A stretch of DNA of 64,000 nucleotides from the NCBI GenBank assembly GCA_045639325.1, contig JAZUCU010000035.1, positions 117,044-181,043 on the forward strand. The letters run 5' to 3'. This document shows, in pieces, positions 53,865 through 62,832 of this stretch (positions are counted from its first letter, which is position 1; each line of letters starts with the position of its first letter). The notes under the pieces were generated by a model, which saw only the letters and a program-made list of their open reading frames with translations, made no database searches and was not told the DNA's origin. Both the position numbers and the translations under genes were made by a program. Source of the stretch: RGIG8244 sp045639325. Its GTDB lineage: Bacteria; Verrucomicrobiota; Lentisphaeria; Victivallales; UBA1829.

Positions 53865-55794
53865 CAATAGTGGTACCCATCAGCTCACTGAACACCAGTT
53901 GCGGCGGCAGGGCTTTAAGCCGTTTTGCGCCGTCGGGAACCACCTTCAGAATAAATCTCTGCATCTTTTTTGCATCATCCTCTCTTCCCGCCAGTCTGTA
54001 TGCCAACATGGCAATCAGCAGGGAATCGGGGGAGATATTCCAATCCTGAATCTCTTCGAGTTCTGCGAATGGTGCCAATGCCTTGCCGACCGGGATCAGC
54101 CGGTTATCAATTGCAAAGTCGTTGAGTATTTGCAGCAGATCGGTCAATTGTGTCAACTGCCAATGGAGATCATCTTTCGGAAAAAGAATGAACTTTTGCG
54201 GCATTGTGTTTTTTGTCCGTGCGAACAGATAAAGGGATTCTGTCTGCATGTTCTTAAAGAAAGTCAGAGGGCGTAAATTTTTCTGTTTGAATTCCGCGGC
54301 ACGGGTATAGCCGAAGTCATTCAGAAGATTTTTGATTGCCGGATCGGATAACTGTTTTTCCGTAATCATCAGACATGCCGGATTCATGAAAAGCAGATAC
54401 GGCTCTGATGGGTAAATATCCGCCTGTTTCAGCCCGGGAATGGTGTAGTATTGCGCCCAATGGCGGATCGAGTGAAATGCTTTTATATTTCCATTTTGTG
54501 TTTTATGATAATATGCTCCTTTTGATGCAGTAACTGATGCTATTCCAACCTGTTGCAGATTCGGATTTTCAGCAATCGCTTTCCGCAATTCCGTAAAGGG
54601 CAGGGAATGCATGGAACTGTTCAGGGAAAAGATCACGGCGCACTGCAGAAGAAGAACCGGAATTGTGATATAGAAAAAGACTTGTTTCTTTTCGATTTTC
54701 TTTAACAGCAAAAGCAAGCAGAGGATCAGCCACGGAAGCAGAAACAGCATGTACCGGTCATGAGAAAATCTTGTGACTTGTACAAAGAATATCTGAAATG
54801 AAAGAAATGCCGCCAGCAGGAAAATCCCCGACCACTTTTCTGTAGCGGAGAAGTTCAGCTTTTTCCATAACTCCAGCCTGTTGTGTCCCAACAAGAGCAA
54901 GACTGCCGCTATGGCAAGAATCAGTGCCAGATCCAACATGGTGAACAATTGAGTCAGGGAGGAGCAGAATAAAATAAAACGGTCATACAGTCCGGTGGAG
55001 ACTTGCTGATAACCCTGCTGTCCGCTGCCGGTGATCCAAAGAAAATGATTTTTCGCCACCTGCCATCCGCCGATCAGCAGATAAGGGATGATTACTCCGG
55101 GAACGAATCCGGCAAGCCAGTAAAGGAAAGGGATTGCCGTTGTTTTGACTTTATCTTTTTCCGCCTGTCTGTATTTGAAAATCGCGAAGAGAATGGCAGG
55201 CAGAATGCATTGGGCATAAACCTGATCTTTGGTGCAGAATGCAAAAGCAAGGAAAAATCCGGCAGGGAGATGGCAGAGGGGCTTTTTCTTTGTTTCTGCG
55301 AGCAATACAAAAAAGATTGCAGCAGTGAAATAAAACACACAGGGAATATCCATATTGGATGTGGCGGAATAAAAATAATCCAGCGGTGTCAGAAGCAGCA
55401 TTGTCCCGGCAGTGAAGGCGTAAAGCGGCGACCACTGCAGAATATAAATCGCAATCAGCCAGATGAGAAACGCAATCCCCAGATTCATGACCGCTGTCAC
55501 CGTGCGGAACTGTTTGATCCGGAGAGTGGTCTGTTCCATCATTTTGACATCATTCCATTGAGCCGTCTCCTTTGCGGGGAAGAGGGTGCCGAGAATGAGA
55601 TATTGCATTGGACCATACTTATTCGTATCCGCTTCCATCATCTGCCGTGCGGAAAAGGCGGGATTCGCGGGAACCGCATCTGCAACCGGTTCGGAAAGGG
55701 ATGGCATTGCCCAGGTAACGGTGAAGAATTGAATTCCGAACCAGAGGAGAAATAATGCGGCGGCAGAGAATAGAAGGGATTTGTGTTGTGTCAT
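53860..55794 (-). CDS. Integral-membrane glycosyltransferase, GT39/ArnT-like (second of a pair)
   Basis: About ten to twelve membrane segments are visible. After the first one, an extracytoplasmic loop contains SEPVADAVPANPAF and YGPMQYLILGTLFP, the Asp/Glu-bearing loop seen in PMT/ArnT enzymes that transfer sugars from polyprenyl phosphate. The C-terminal 220 residues are soluble. It is a diverged paralogue of the gene upstream (SEHVADSTYPNI and PPLQFIIYDTF correspond), with a 4-nt ATGA overlap. The acceptor is unknown. Confidence 0.72.
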   Translation of the reverse strand: MTQHKSLLFSAAALFLLWFGIQFFTVTWAMPSLSEPVADAVPANPAFSARQMMEADTNKYGPMQYLILGTLFPAKETAQWNDVKMMEQTTLRIKQFRTVTAVMNLGIAFLIWLIAIYILQWSPLYAFTAGTMLLLTPLDYFYSATSNMDIPCVFYFTAAIFFVLLAETKKKPLCHLPAGFFLAFAFCTKDQVYAQCILPAILFAIFKYRQAEKDKVKTTAIPFLYWLAGFVPGVIIPYLLIGGWQVAKNHFLWITGSGQQGYQQVSTGLYDRFILFCSSLTQLFTMLDLALILAIAAVLLLLGHNRLELWKKLNFSATEKWSGIFLLAAFLSFQIFFVQVTRFSHDRYMLFLLPWLILCLLLLLKKIEKKQVFFYITIPVLLLQCAVIFSLNSSMHSLPFTELRKAIAENPNLQQVGIASVTASKGAYYHKTQNGNIKAFHSIRHWAQYYTIPGLKQADIYPSEPYLLFMNPACLMITEKQLSDPAIKNLLNDFGYTRAAEFKQKNLRPLTFFKNMQTESLYLFARTKNTMPQKFILFPKDDLHWQLTQLTDLLQILNDFAIDNRLIPVGKALAPFAELEEIQDWNISPDSLLIAMLAYRLAGREDDAKKMQRFILKVVPDGAKRLKALPPQLVFSELMGTTID

Positions 55795-57590
55795 TGCTGT
55801 GACGTTTCTTTCTGATTGGTAAAGGTCAGTATTTCCGGCGAAATATGATATTGTTCCGAATCGAATTTCTGATCTTTCTGTAAAACTTCCAGAAGCATGT
55901 TCCCGGCTTCCGGAGAACGGAGTGGAGCATTTTTCTGATAAAATGTAAGATACATCAACTGTTCATTCAGAGACAATGCGGCGAAACGGGTGTCCTTCAT
56001 GGAAACAATTTTTTTTGTCCGCCGGTGTAATTCGATCGCTTCCGGCTTGAACGGGAAAAGATAGGGGATGAGGATCGGACAATCAAACCGGCGGACTTTG
56101 GTGTAATAAGGCTTGATTTCATCCATGAATGCTGTATCGTTCCAATTATTTTTGTTTAACGCCAGGAAATCGCCGCCGCTCCAGACACAGGCGGAAAGAT
56201 CCGGATAGATTTCTGCATAGCGACATCCTTCCAACGCATAGGAGGCAACTGCCCAGTTACGGAGAGCCTTCTTTGTCTGGAATTGACCGCTGCGGAAATA
56301 ATAGAATTTTCCCACACTGGCTGTCGGGACGGATAAAAGGTGTCCGCGTGCCGTCAAGTCTTCTTTGACATAATCCCGGAATGTTGTAATCGGGGTATGA
56401 TTGAGCATATAAAGGAATTGAATCGTCATCGCTCCCTGCAGTACAAACAGGATGGTCAATAAGGTCAATGCCGTTTTTCTGCCGCAGGTTTCCCGGATCA
56501 GTAGAATAATGCACAGGCAGAACCAGGGGCAGAGAGGGACGTACCAGCGGACTTCCGACCGCAGTACCGGCAATGTGAAACAGAGGAAAAGGGAAAGCAT
56601 ACTTGCCGCCAGAAACAGAAACGGCACTTTATAGTTCCGGAACATCGGCATGATTTTTTTCCATCCGGCGAGGATTGCGGCAAAAAGAATCAGCAATACC
56701 GGATAGTCCAGAATCACAGCCGTATGTCGGAAGGAATCCACAATCAGCTGCAAAAATCCGGGGATGCCGGGCTTGACTGCAAGGAAGTCGTCTTTGCCAT
56801 CGGAGAAGATGTAAGAGAAATGATTCATAGCATCCTGGAGTCCGACGCTTCGCAGATAGATGACGAGTGTCACAGGGACAAAGATTATGCCCCAGAAGAA
56901 GACCGGTCGAATGGCGGGCAGAAGTTTTTTCTTTTGTCTGTATCGGAAAACCAGATATAGAATCGCCGGTAAAACGAATAATGCGGCGGATTGATCTTTC
57001 GTACAGAAACTGCATGCAATGGCAGCACCGCATAAAAGATTCCAATATAAACTGTATTTGCGGCTGGTTTCTTCCACCTTCCAACCCATGGCACCGCAGA
57101 AAACAGCCGCCATATACCAGAATGTGTAGGGAACATCCATATTGGATGTGTGGGAATAATAAAGATTGACCGGCAGCAAGGCACAGAGCAGGCCCGCCAG
57201 AAATGCCGTCCACTCATCCAGTTTCAGAATCAGACGGCTGAAGCCGTATAACAGTAAAACGATCCCGGTCAACATCACAGCCGCAATGATCCGGAATGCT
57301 GCAATGCGGTCCGATTGCAGAGCCAAAGGATCGGGACAGGATGCAATGTCACCCGTCCACCCGGGGCAGAATGTATCATAGATGATAAATTGCAGCGGCG
57401 GATAAACCGCAGTTTTTGCGCGGAACATTTCTTTGACGGACGCTGTAATATTGGGATAAGTCGAATCCGCCACATGTTCTGACCATGCGGGCATTTCCCA
57501 ACGGTACGTAAAGAAATGAGTCAACACGCAAACAACAATTAGTATAAGAGGAAAAAAATACGGCTTGTATTTTTTCATCAGATCTGCCAT
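55791..57590 (-). CDS. Integral-membrane glycosyltransferase, GT39/ArnT-like (first of a pair)
   Basis: 599 residues with an N-terminal membrane segment, a large first periplasmic loop (MPAWSEHVADSTYPNI, then YPPLQFIIYDTFCPGW), further membrane helices (SHTSNMDVPYTFWYMAAVF) and a soluble tail. The pattern suits PMT/ArnT-like glycosyltransferases or oligosaccharide-processing membrane enzymes. It overlaps its upstream neighbour by 13 nt and its downstream paralogue by 4 nt, so three genes form one operon. Confidence 0.72.
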   Translation of the reverse strand: MADLMKKYKPYFFPLILIVVCVLTHFFTYRWEMPAWSEHVADSTYPNITASVKEMFRAKTAVYPPLQFIIYDTFCPGWTGDIASCPDPLALQSDRIAAFRIIAAVMLTGIVLLLYGFSRLILKLDEWTAFLAGLLCALLPVNLYYSHTSNMDVPYTFWYMAAVFCGAMGWKVEETSRKYSLYWNLLCGAAIACSFCTKDQSAALFVLPAILYLVFRYRQKKKLLPAIRPVFFWGIIFVPVTLVIYLRSVGLQDAMNHFSYIFSDGKDDFLAVKPGIPGFLQLIVDSFRHTAVILDYPVLLILFAAILAGWKKIMPMFRNYKVPFLFLAASMLSLFLCFTLPVLRSEVRWYVPLCPWFCLCIILLIRETCGRKTALTLLTILFVLQGAMTIQFLYMLNHTPITTFRDYVKEDLTARGHLLSVPTASVGKFYYFRSGQFQTKKALRNWAVASYALEGCRYAEIYPDLSACVWSGGDFLALNKNNWNDTAFMDEIKPYYTKVRRFDCPILIPYLFPFKPEAIELHRRTKKIVSMKDTRFAALSLNEQLMYLTFYQKNAPLRSPEAGNMLLEVLQKDQKFDSEQYHISPEILTFTNQKETSQQ

Positions 57591-58039
57591 GTTGCAGCTC
57601 CCTTGCCGGAGATTTCAAGTTTTCCTTTGATGCCGTGTGCCAGTGCGCCGACCCCCATCATCATCTGCTTGAATTCCAGTCCGGAGACTTCCAGATCAAG
57701 AGTGAGACTGTTGACTTGCAGCTGAATCTGAGAAGAGCCTTCCATGGTTTTCGGGCGGGCCGCTTTGATGGTTGTGCTGATGGGTATGATCCGTTCTTCC
57801 ACGGGAATTACCAGTTGACGTTCCGTTTCACCGCCGGCGAATGCGGTATAATCCAGAACGAGTTCGGGGATCCGGACGGTAACTTCGGCATTGATGGAAA
57901 GTTTACCGTTTCCATCGGGGTCGTGGGGAGGGAGTACGGATGCCAGAAAGACGGCAGAGACTTTGGAGTCGATGAGTTTTTTGATTTCGGACAATATTTT
58001 GCCTTCGATAAGCTGTACACCGAAAGATAAAGCACACAT
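57578..58039 (-). CDS. Hypothetical protein, operon with the membrane glycosyltransferases
   Basis: 153 residues, unrecognised. No signal peptide or membrane segment. It appears beta-rich, with alternating hydrophobics (LSINAEVTVRIPELVLDY, IQLQVNSLTLDLEV) and a Gly-rich end. AGGAGA lies before the ATG. The 13-nt overlap with the following glycosyltransferase gene suggests coupled translation. Confidence 0.65.
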   Translation of the reverse strand: MCALSFGVQLIEGKILSEIKKLIDSKVSAVFLASVLPPHDPDGNGKLSINAEVTVRIPELVLDYTAFAGGETERQLVIPVEERIIPISTTIKAARPKTMEGSSQIQLQVNSLTLDLEVSGLEFKQMMMGVGALAHGIKGKLEISGKGAATWQI

Positions 58040-58125
58040 AATAAAAATCTCCTGTATTGTTTGTAATATATAGTGGTAAAATAGCAGATGTTTGATGTTT
58101 TTTCAAATTTTTTATGATAAAGATA

Positions 58126-58154
58126 TTGATTTTTCTGAAAAACAGTATTATATT
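58126..58154 (+). promoter_or_regulatory. Promoter of thi4
   Basis: TTGATT, 17 bp, TATATT, starting transcription about 15-20 nt before the TPP aptamer. Confidence 0.6.
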
Positions 58155-58174
58155 AATGCTGTTTATACAACAGT

Positions 58175-58257
58175 AAACCGGGGTGCTTTGTTACGTTGAC
58201 AAGGCTGAGATCAAACCCGTTAAACCTGATACGGATAATACCGGCGCAGGGAAGTTT
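58175..58257 (+). promoter_or_regulatory. TPP riboswitch (THI element)
   Basis: All conserved parts of the thiamine-pyrophosphate aptamer are present in order: CGGGGTGC, GGCTGAGATCAAACCCGT, AACCTGATACGGATAATACC and GGCGCAGGGAAG. A closing stem pairs AAAC (58175-58178) with GTTT (58254-58257). It controls the thi4 gene downstream. Confidence 0.96.
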
Positions 58258-58292
58258 CGAGCATGTTTTAAACAAATTCTTTCATGGGTTCG

Positions 58293-58331
58293 ATCCTTTC
58301 CAGCGTCAAAACGTCAATTGACAGAAAGGAT
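58293..58331 (+). promoter_or_regulatory. Ribosome-site-sequestering hairpin of the TPP riboswitch
   Basis: ATCCTTTC (58293-58300) pairs perfectly with GAAAGGAT (58324-58331), which is the thi4 ribosome site, and an inner GTCAA/TTGAC stem extends the helix. There is no T-run, so translational control is more likely than termination. Confidence 0.75.
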
Positions 58332-58338
58332 AAAAAAC

Positions 58339-59118
58339 ATGTCAAGCGAAAATCTCATTTCCAAAGCTATCGTGCGCTCTTTCAGCGCAAAATTCGAACA
58401 GTCTCTCATTCTGGATGTGGCCCTTGTCGGCGCCGGTCCTTCTGCGTTGGTTGCTGCCCGCGACCTTGCAAAAGCCGGGTTGAAAGTCGGTGTCTTCGAA
58501 CGGAAACTTGCTCCGGGCGGTGGTACCTGGGGCGGGGGAATGCTTTTTAATGAAGTGGTGGTTCAGGACAGTGCCCTGCATATTCTGGATTCCTTCGGCA
58601 TCGATCACAAAGCAATCGAAGAGGCACCGGGCTATCACACTCTGGATTCCGTCCAGATGGCAAGCGGTCTGATCTATGGTGCGGTATCTGCCGGAGCAAA
58701 GATTTTCAATGCGGTCAGTGTGGAAGATATCGTATTCAAGAACGGAAAAGTCAACGGCCTTGTGATCAACTGGACCCCTGTGGAACGTCTGGGGATGCAC
58801 GTTGACCCGCTGACAGTGATTTCTGATGTTGTGGTTGACGGCACGGGTCACCCTAGTGAAATTATCCGTCTGGCAAGTGAGAAGGCACACATTGCATTGG
58901 ATACGGCAGACGGTAAGATTCAGGGGGAACGCCCGATGTGGGTTGACAGCGGGGAAGCGTCGACGGTTGAGAACACGAAAGAATATTATCCGGGGCTGTA
59001 TGCGTGCGGTATGAGTGCGAATAATACGGCGGGTGGTTACCGTATGGGACCGGTATTTGGTGGTATGCTTCTTTCGGGTGAAAAGACGGCGAAACTGATT
59101 CTTGCGAAGAAAAAATAA
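58339..59118 (+). CDS. thi4: Thiazole synthase Thi4, sulfide-using type
   Basis: Thi4 makes the ADP-thiazole precursor of thiamine from NAD and glycine. The FAD/NAD fold shows VALVGAGPSALVAARDLA and ERKLAPGGGTWGGGMLF. The position of the sulfur-donor Cys of yeast Thi4 is His154 (in GMHVDPLT), as in methanogen enzymes that use free sulfide catalytically instead of sacrificing a Cys. The C-terminal GGYRMGPVFGGMLLSG is conserved. The ATG at 58339 (259 residues) is fixed by the riboswitch-controlled AGAAAGGA; the upstream open frame is the leader RNA. Confidence 0.92.
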   Translation: MSSENLISKAIVRSFSAKFEQSLILDVALVGAGPSALVAARDLAKAGLKVGVFERKLAPGGGTWGGGMLFNEVVVQDSALHILDSFGIDHKAIEEAPGYHTLDSVQMASGLIYGAVSAGAKIFNAVSVEDIVFKNGKVNGLVINWTPVERLGMHVDPLTVISDVVVDGTGHPSEIIRLASEKAHIALDTADGKIQGERPMWVDSGEASTVENTKEYYPGLYACGMSANNTAGGYRMGPVFGGMLLSGEKTAKLILAKKK

Positions 59119-59138
59119 GAAAAAAGGGGAAAAAACAG

Positions 59139-59166
59139 TTGAAAAATACGAACATGATGCTATATT
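59139..59166 (+). promoter_or_regulatory. Promoter of rpmF-plsX-fabH
   Basis: TTGAAA, 16 bp, TATATT with GC before the -10 box. A 130-nt leader follows. I see no protein-binding RNA motif in it. Confidence 0.6.
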
Positions 59167-59295
59167 AATACATTGACACGTGATTTTTTTGTATCCTGTG
59201 CCTTGCGGTCGGAATATGAAATATTTATGTGTTGATGTTATAACGGATTGATAATAACAGCGTTATGTTAAACAATAGTAAACAGGAGACACAAA

Positions 59296-59472
59296 ATGGC
59301 TGTTCCGAAGAGAAAAAAATCTAAAATGAAAAGACGCATCCGTCAGGCTGCAAACCGTTACGAAGGCGTTCAGGCAACTTACTGTCCGCAGTGCGGCGAA
59401 CCTGCTGCACCCCATGCAGTATGCCGTCATTGCGGTACATACAAGGGTAAACAGATTATCACTGTACAGTAA
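59296..59472 (+). CDS. rpmF: 50S ribosomal protein L32
   Basis: 58 residues: MAVPKRKKSKMKRR opens the family, and Cys30-Cys33 (CPQC) with Cys43-Cys46 (CRHC) form the zinc ribbon. CAGGAGA lies before the ATG. plsX follows 33 nt later, the classical rpmF-plsX-fabH order. Confidence 0.97.
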   Translation: MAVPKRKKSKMKRRIRQAANRYEGVQATYCPQCGEPAAPHAVCRHCGTYKGKQIITVQ

Positions 59473-59505
59473 CAACAAAACAACATTGGAACGAGGGATT
59501 ACCGG

Positions 59506-60543
59506 ATGAGAATCGCAGTAGATGCCATGGGCGGAGATTTTGCTCCCGCAGTCGTCATAGAAGCGGTCGCAAATGCATTGCGTGAAATCCCTGATGTGGA
59601 TATTCACCTGGTGGGCCATCTGAAAAAGTTGGAACACTATCTGCTGAAGGCAAAGCTGAAAGAGTCTGACAGACTCCATTTTGTTCATGCTGAAGAAGTA
59701 GTCGAAATGAGTGATCTCTCCACAGCTGCCATTCGTTCCAAGCGCCATTCCTCCATCACTGTGGCGGCAGGATTGGTTGCAGACAAGATAGCGGACGGCG
59801 TGATTTCCGCCGGTCATACCGGTGCCGCCGTCGCCGCTACAAAGATCAAAATGCGTATGGCTCCGGGTGTTGATCGCCCCGCCATCGCAACTTTGATGCC
59901 CGCAGTTGGCGGTCGGTTCGTGCTGATGGATGCAGGAGCCAACACAGACTGTGAGCCGTTGAATCTTGCACAGTTTGCTGTAATGGGTGAACTGTATGCA
60001 AAATATGCATTGGGATTGGAAAATCCCCGTGTTGGACTTCTCTCCGTCGGTGGAGAGGATGTCAAAGGTAACTCACTTACAAAAGAAGCATTTAAGATGC
60101 TTTCTAAAATGCCGATCAATTTTGTAGGTAACGTGGAAGGCAACGATATGTTCCGCCATGTAGCAGATGTGGTGATCTGCGATGGTTTCAGTGGGAACGT
60201 TGCGTTGAAAACAGCGGAAGGTATGGGCAGTGCAGTCGGCACATGGCTGAAAGAAGCATTGACCAAAGACGCTCTGCGTCAGTTGGGAGCATTTCTTGCA
60301 CAGAATGCATTCCGTGATTTGAAAGCGATCAGTAATTCGGAAGAATACGGCGGAGCTCCGTTGCTCGGTATCAATGGTGTATGTATCATTGGGCATGGCG
60401 CATCCTCTCCGAAAGCGGTGAAAAATGCAATCCGCGTCGCGAATGATTTTGCTAAATACTCTCTTCCCGAACGTATTTCGGAAAGAATTAAGGAATGTGA
60501 CGTTGCAGTCGGCAAGGTTGCAGCAGCTAAAACGGATTCTTGA
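59506..60543 (+). CDS. plsX: Phosphate acyltransferase PlsX
   Basis: PlsX makes acyl-phosphate from acyl-ACP for phospholipid synthesis. MRIAVDAMGGDFAPAVVIE is the family start, and SAGHTGAAVAATKIKM, LMDAGANTDCEP, LLSVGGEDVKGN and CDGFSGNVALKTAEG are all conserved. 345 residues. fabH begins 2 nt after its stop. Confidence 0.96.
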   Translation: MRIAVDAMGGDFAPAVVIEAVANALREIPDVDIHLVGHLKKLEHYLLKAKLKESDRLHFVHAEEVVEMSDLSTAAIRSKRHSSITVAAGLVADKIADGVISAGHTGAAVAATKIKMRMAPGVDRPAIATLMPAVGGRFVLMDAGANTDCEPLNLAQFAVMGELYAKYALGLENPRVGLLSVGGEDVKGNSLTKEAFKMLSKMPINFVGNVEGNDMFRHVADVVICDGFSGNVALKTAEGMGSAVGTWLKEALTKDALRQLGAFLAQNAFRDLKAISNSEEYGGAPLLGINGVCIIGHGASSPKAVKNAIRVANDFAKYSLPERISERIKECDVAVGKVAAAKTDS

Positions 60544-60545
60544 AC

Positions 60546-61541
60546 ATGGCAATCAAAATTACAGGTATTGGAAGTTATGTACCGGATAAGGTACTGACGA
60601 ATCAGGACCTCGAAAAGATGGTGGATACCTCTGACGAGTGGATTACTACACGTACAGGTATTCAAGTCCGACATATTTCCGAGCCTGAAGTGCCCACATC
60701 CGATCTCGCATTGGAAGCGGCGAAACGAGCCATGGAAATGGCAGGAATTACTGCTGAACAACTTGATTTGATTTCCGTTGCAACAGTAACCGGAGACTAT
60801 CATTTCCCCAGCACTGCATGTGTGCTTCAGGAGAAACTCGGCGCAACTCCGCGCTGTGCCTGTTATGACTTGCAGGCTGCATGTTCCGGTCTTCTTTATT
60901 CCAATGAAGTTGCAACCGCAATGCTCAAACACCGCAAACATGCAAAATATGCATTGGTTGTCGGTGCGGAAAAGCTTTCCGGTATTGTTGACTGGACTGA
61001 CCGCAGCACTTGCGTCCTTTTCGGTGACGGTGCATCTGCACTCGTCCTGGAAAAAGATGAAACAGATACAGGGGATGATACTCTGCTGACAACTGTCCTC
61101 GGTGCCAAAGGCGGCAATGCTCAGATTTTGAAAATCGCAGCCGGCGGTTCTGTTCTTCCTGCATCTCACGAAACAATTGATAATAAACAGCATTATATTC
61201 AAATGGGCGGTCCTGAAGTGTTCAAACTTGCAGTGACTGCAATGGCAAATGCCTCCAGAGAAGCCCTTGAGGAATTCAATCTGTCCGTGGATCAGATCCG
61301 CTGGATTATTCCCCATCAGGCAAACAAACGCATCATTGATGCAGTGGCATCCCGCCTCGGTGCAACACAGGAACAGGTCTATGTGAATGTTCATCGTTAC
61401 GGCAATACATCGGCAGCATCTATCGGTATCTGCCTGGATGAGATTGTGCGCGGCGGCATGATCAAGTCCGGCGATTATGTTCTTCTGACATCTTTCGGTG
61501 CCGGTATGACTTGGGGTGCATCTCTTCTCCGCTGGAAGTGA
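60546..61541 (+). CDS. fabH: 3-oxoacyl-ACP synthase III
   Basis: FabH condenses acetyl-CoA with malonyl-ACP to begin fatty-acid synthesis. The catalytic triad is Cys113 (LQAACSGLLY), His257 (IIPHQANKRI) and Asn287 (HRYGNTSAASIG). DEWITTRTGIQVRHI is the usual early block. ATG at 60546 gives 331 residues; the frame also opens at TTG 60540 inside the plsX stop region and was rejected. Confidence 0.96.
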   Translation: MAIKITGIGSYVPDKVLTNQDLEKMVDTSDEWITTRTGIQVRHISEPEVPTSDLALEAAKRAMEMAGITAEQLDLISVATVTGDYHFPSTACVLQEKLGATPRCACYDLQAACSGLLYSNEVATAMLKHRKHAKYALVVGAEKLSGIVDWTDRSTCVLFGDGASALVLEKDETDTGDDTLLTTVLGAKGGNAQILKIAAGGSVLPASHETIDNKQHYIQMGGPEVFKLAVTAMANASREALEEFNLSVDQIRWIIPHQANKRIIDAVASRLGATQEQVYVNVHRYGNTSAASIGICLDEIVRGGMIKSGDYVLLTSFGAGMTWGASLLRWK

Positions 61542-61852
61542 TGATGAGGATATTTCTCCTTTTCATCCTGATAACCTTTTCTTTATCCGCAGCGCCGCCT
61601 CCGGTAAAAATTCTTCCAGGTGGAAAGACTTTTGAAGATGGCGGCCGCGAAGTGGATTCCTTTATTGTCCGTACTTTAGACCGTATTTCCGTTGCTTGGG
61701 GTATGTGCCGGGAAGAATTCAGCCTTGCCTCCTCCGAAGCGGTGAAAGAGTCGCAAAAAATAATCAAGAAGGAAGTGGAGAAGCAAACAGAGAAAGCGGT
61801 GGAAAAGATCACGGAATCTGCGAAAGAAGCCGTGCGTGAAAGTCTTCCCTGA
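61541..61852 (+). CDS. Small secreted helical protein, unknown
   Basis: 103 residues (ATG at 61541 overlapping the fabH stop; a second ATG at 61544 is equally possible). A signal peptide (about residues 1-17) precedes a short Pro/Gly-rich stretch and a Lys/Glu-rich amphipathic helix (about 60-100, EKQTEKAVEKITESAKEAV) likely to be coiled coil. No family recognised. Cotranscribed with fabH. Confidence 0.6.
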   Translation: MMRIFLLFILITFSLSAAPPPVKILPGGKTFEDGGREVDSFIVRTLDRISVAWGMCREEFSLASSEAVKESQKIIKKEVEKQTEKAVEKITESAKEAVRESLP

Positions 61853-61876
61853 TCCATCTGTTTCAGTATTCGGATT

Positions 61877-62770
61877 ATGAACAGCAAAAAGATTTTACTT
61901 TTAGGTGCCGGTGCAGTCGGTGTCTTACCCGCTGCCGCATTTCTTACCATTCCTGCCATCGATTTCCGTGTGGTTGCTGACTCCGACCGCATTCAGCGTT
62001 ATATGAATGACGGTATTTACCTTAACGGCAAGCTGCTGCCTCTGCGTTACATGGTTTCCGGAGCTGAAAAATTTATTGCGGACCTTGTCCTGATTGCAGT
62101 AAAAGGGTGGTCTCTGGAAGATGCTTTGCCCTTACTTCGTCCCCATGTAGATCCCCATACCATTCTTCTTCCGCTTCTGAATGGGATCAATGCGCCCGAT
62201 GTGATCCGGAAACAATATCCGGATTCTACGATTCTGAATGGATTTTTCCTTGGTCATGCCAGCGTGCGGACGGGTAATTCCATCATGCAGGATGGTGTTG
62301 GTACCTTCTATTTCGGCAGTGAAGAAGCGGATGCAGAAATTTTGAATCAGACGGCGCAATTATGCCGTACCGCCGGAGTAAATGTGGATGTCCCCTCCGA
62401 TTTCCGTTCTGCATTATGGAAAAAGTTTATTCTCAATGTGGGGATCAATCAGACCCAGGCGTATTACCGCGCCGGATACGGCATTGTGCAGCAGTCGGAA
62501 GAAATGATGCAGTTTGCTGTCGCTCTGATGAAAGAAGCCGCCTGTGTTGCGGAAGCGGAAGGGATTACGGGGACGGATGCGATGATTCGTGCCGGAGTGG
62601 ATACCATTATGTCCATGCCGCCGGAAGTTCAGACTTCCATGCTTCAGGATGTGCTTTCCGGCAGATTGACGGAGATCGATTCCTTTGCGGGCGAGCTGTT
62701 GCGCCGCAGTAAACAATATAATATTCCTGTTCCTCTGAACGAAAAAGTTTATAATCTCATTCATGGATAA
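61877..62770 (+). CDS. Ketopantoate reductase-family protein (ApbA/PanE)
   Basis: NADPH site ILLLGAGAVGVLPAA at the N-terminus. The catalytic block LWKKFILNVGINQ gives Lys183, Asn187 and Asn191, matching Lys176, Asn180 and Asn184 of E. coli PanE. NGINAPDVIRKQYP is the usual middle motif. 297 residues. Family members include 2-dehydropantoate reductase (pantothenate synthesis), but no pan gene lies nearby, so I leave the symbol empty. It begins 24 nt after the small secreted protein. Confidence 0.85.
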   Translation: MNSKKILLLGAGAVGVLPAAAFLTIPAIDFRVVADSDRIQRYMNDGIYLNGKLLPLRYMVSGAEKFIADLVLIAVKGWSLEDALPLLRPHVDPHTILLPLLNGINAPDVIRKQYPDSTILNGFFLGHASVRTGNSIMQDGVGTFYFGSEEADAEILNQTAQLCRTAGVNVDVPSDFRSALWKKFILNVGINQTQAYYRAGYGIVQQSEEMMQFAVALMKEAACVAEAEGITGTDAMIRAGVDTIMSMPPEVQTSMLQDVLSGRLTEIDSFAGELLRRSKQYNIPVPLNEKVYNLIHG

Positions 62771-62809
62771 AAAAAACGGATATGCGCCTTGAGAAAAACG
62801 CATATCCGT
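62769..62809. terminator. Terminator between convergent genes
   Basis: ACGGATATGCG pairs with CGCATATCCGT around a 12-nt loop. On the minus strand eight T follow, ending the gene at 62833. It may also stop plus-strand transcripts. Confidence 0.85.
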
Positions 62810-62832
62810 CTGTGTTTCAGTAACAGATTCTA

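Noticed and set aside
58282..58300. GGTTCGATCC resembling a tRNA T-loop
   Set aside because: No acceptor stem, D-arm or anticodon arm surrounds it; the bases belong to the ribosome-site-pairing arm of the TPP riboswitch.
58183..58338. N-terminal 52-residue extension of Thi4
   Set aside because: It would be translated from the riboswitch aptamer; the ATG at 58339 with AGAAAGGA is the proper start.
61541..61852. Small protein as an acyl carrier protein in the fab operon
   Set aside because: No DSL phosphopantetheine motif, and it has a signal peptide.
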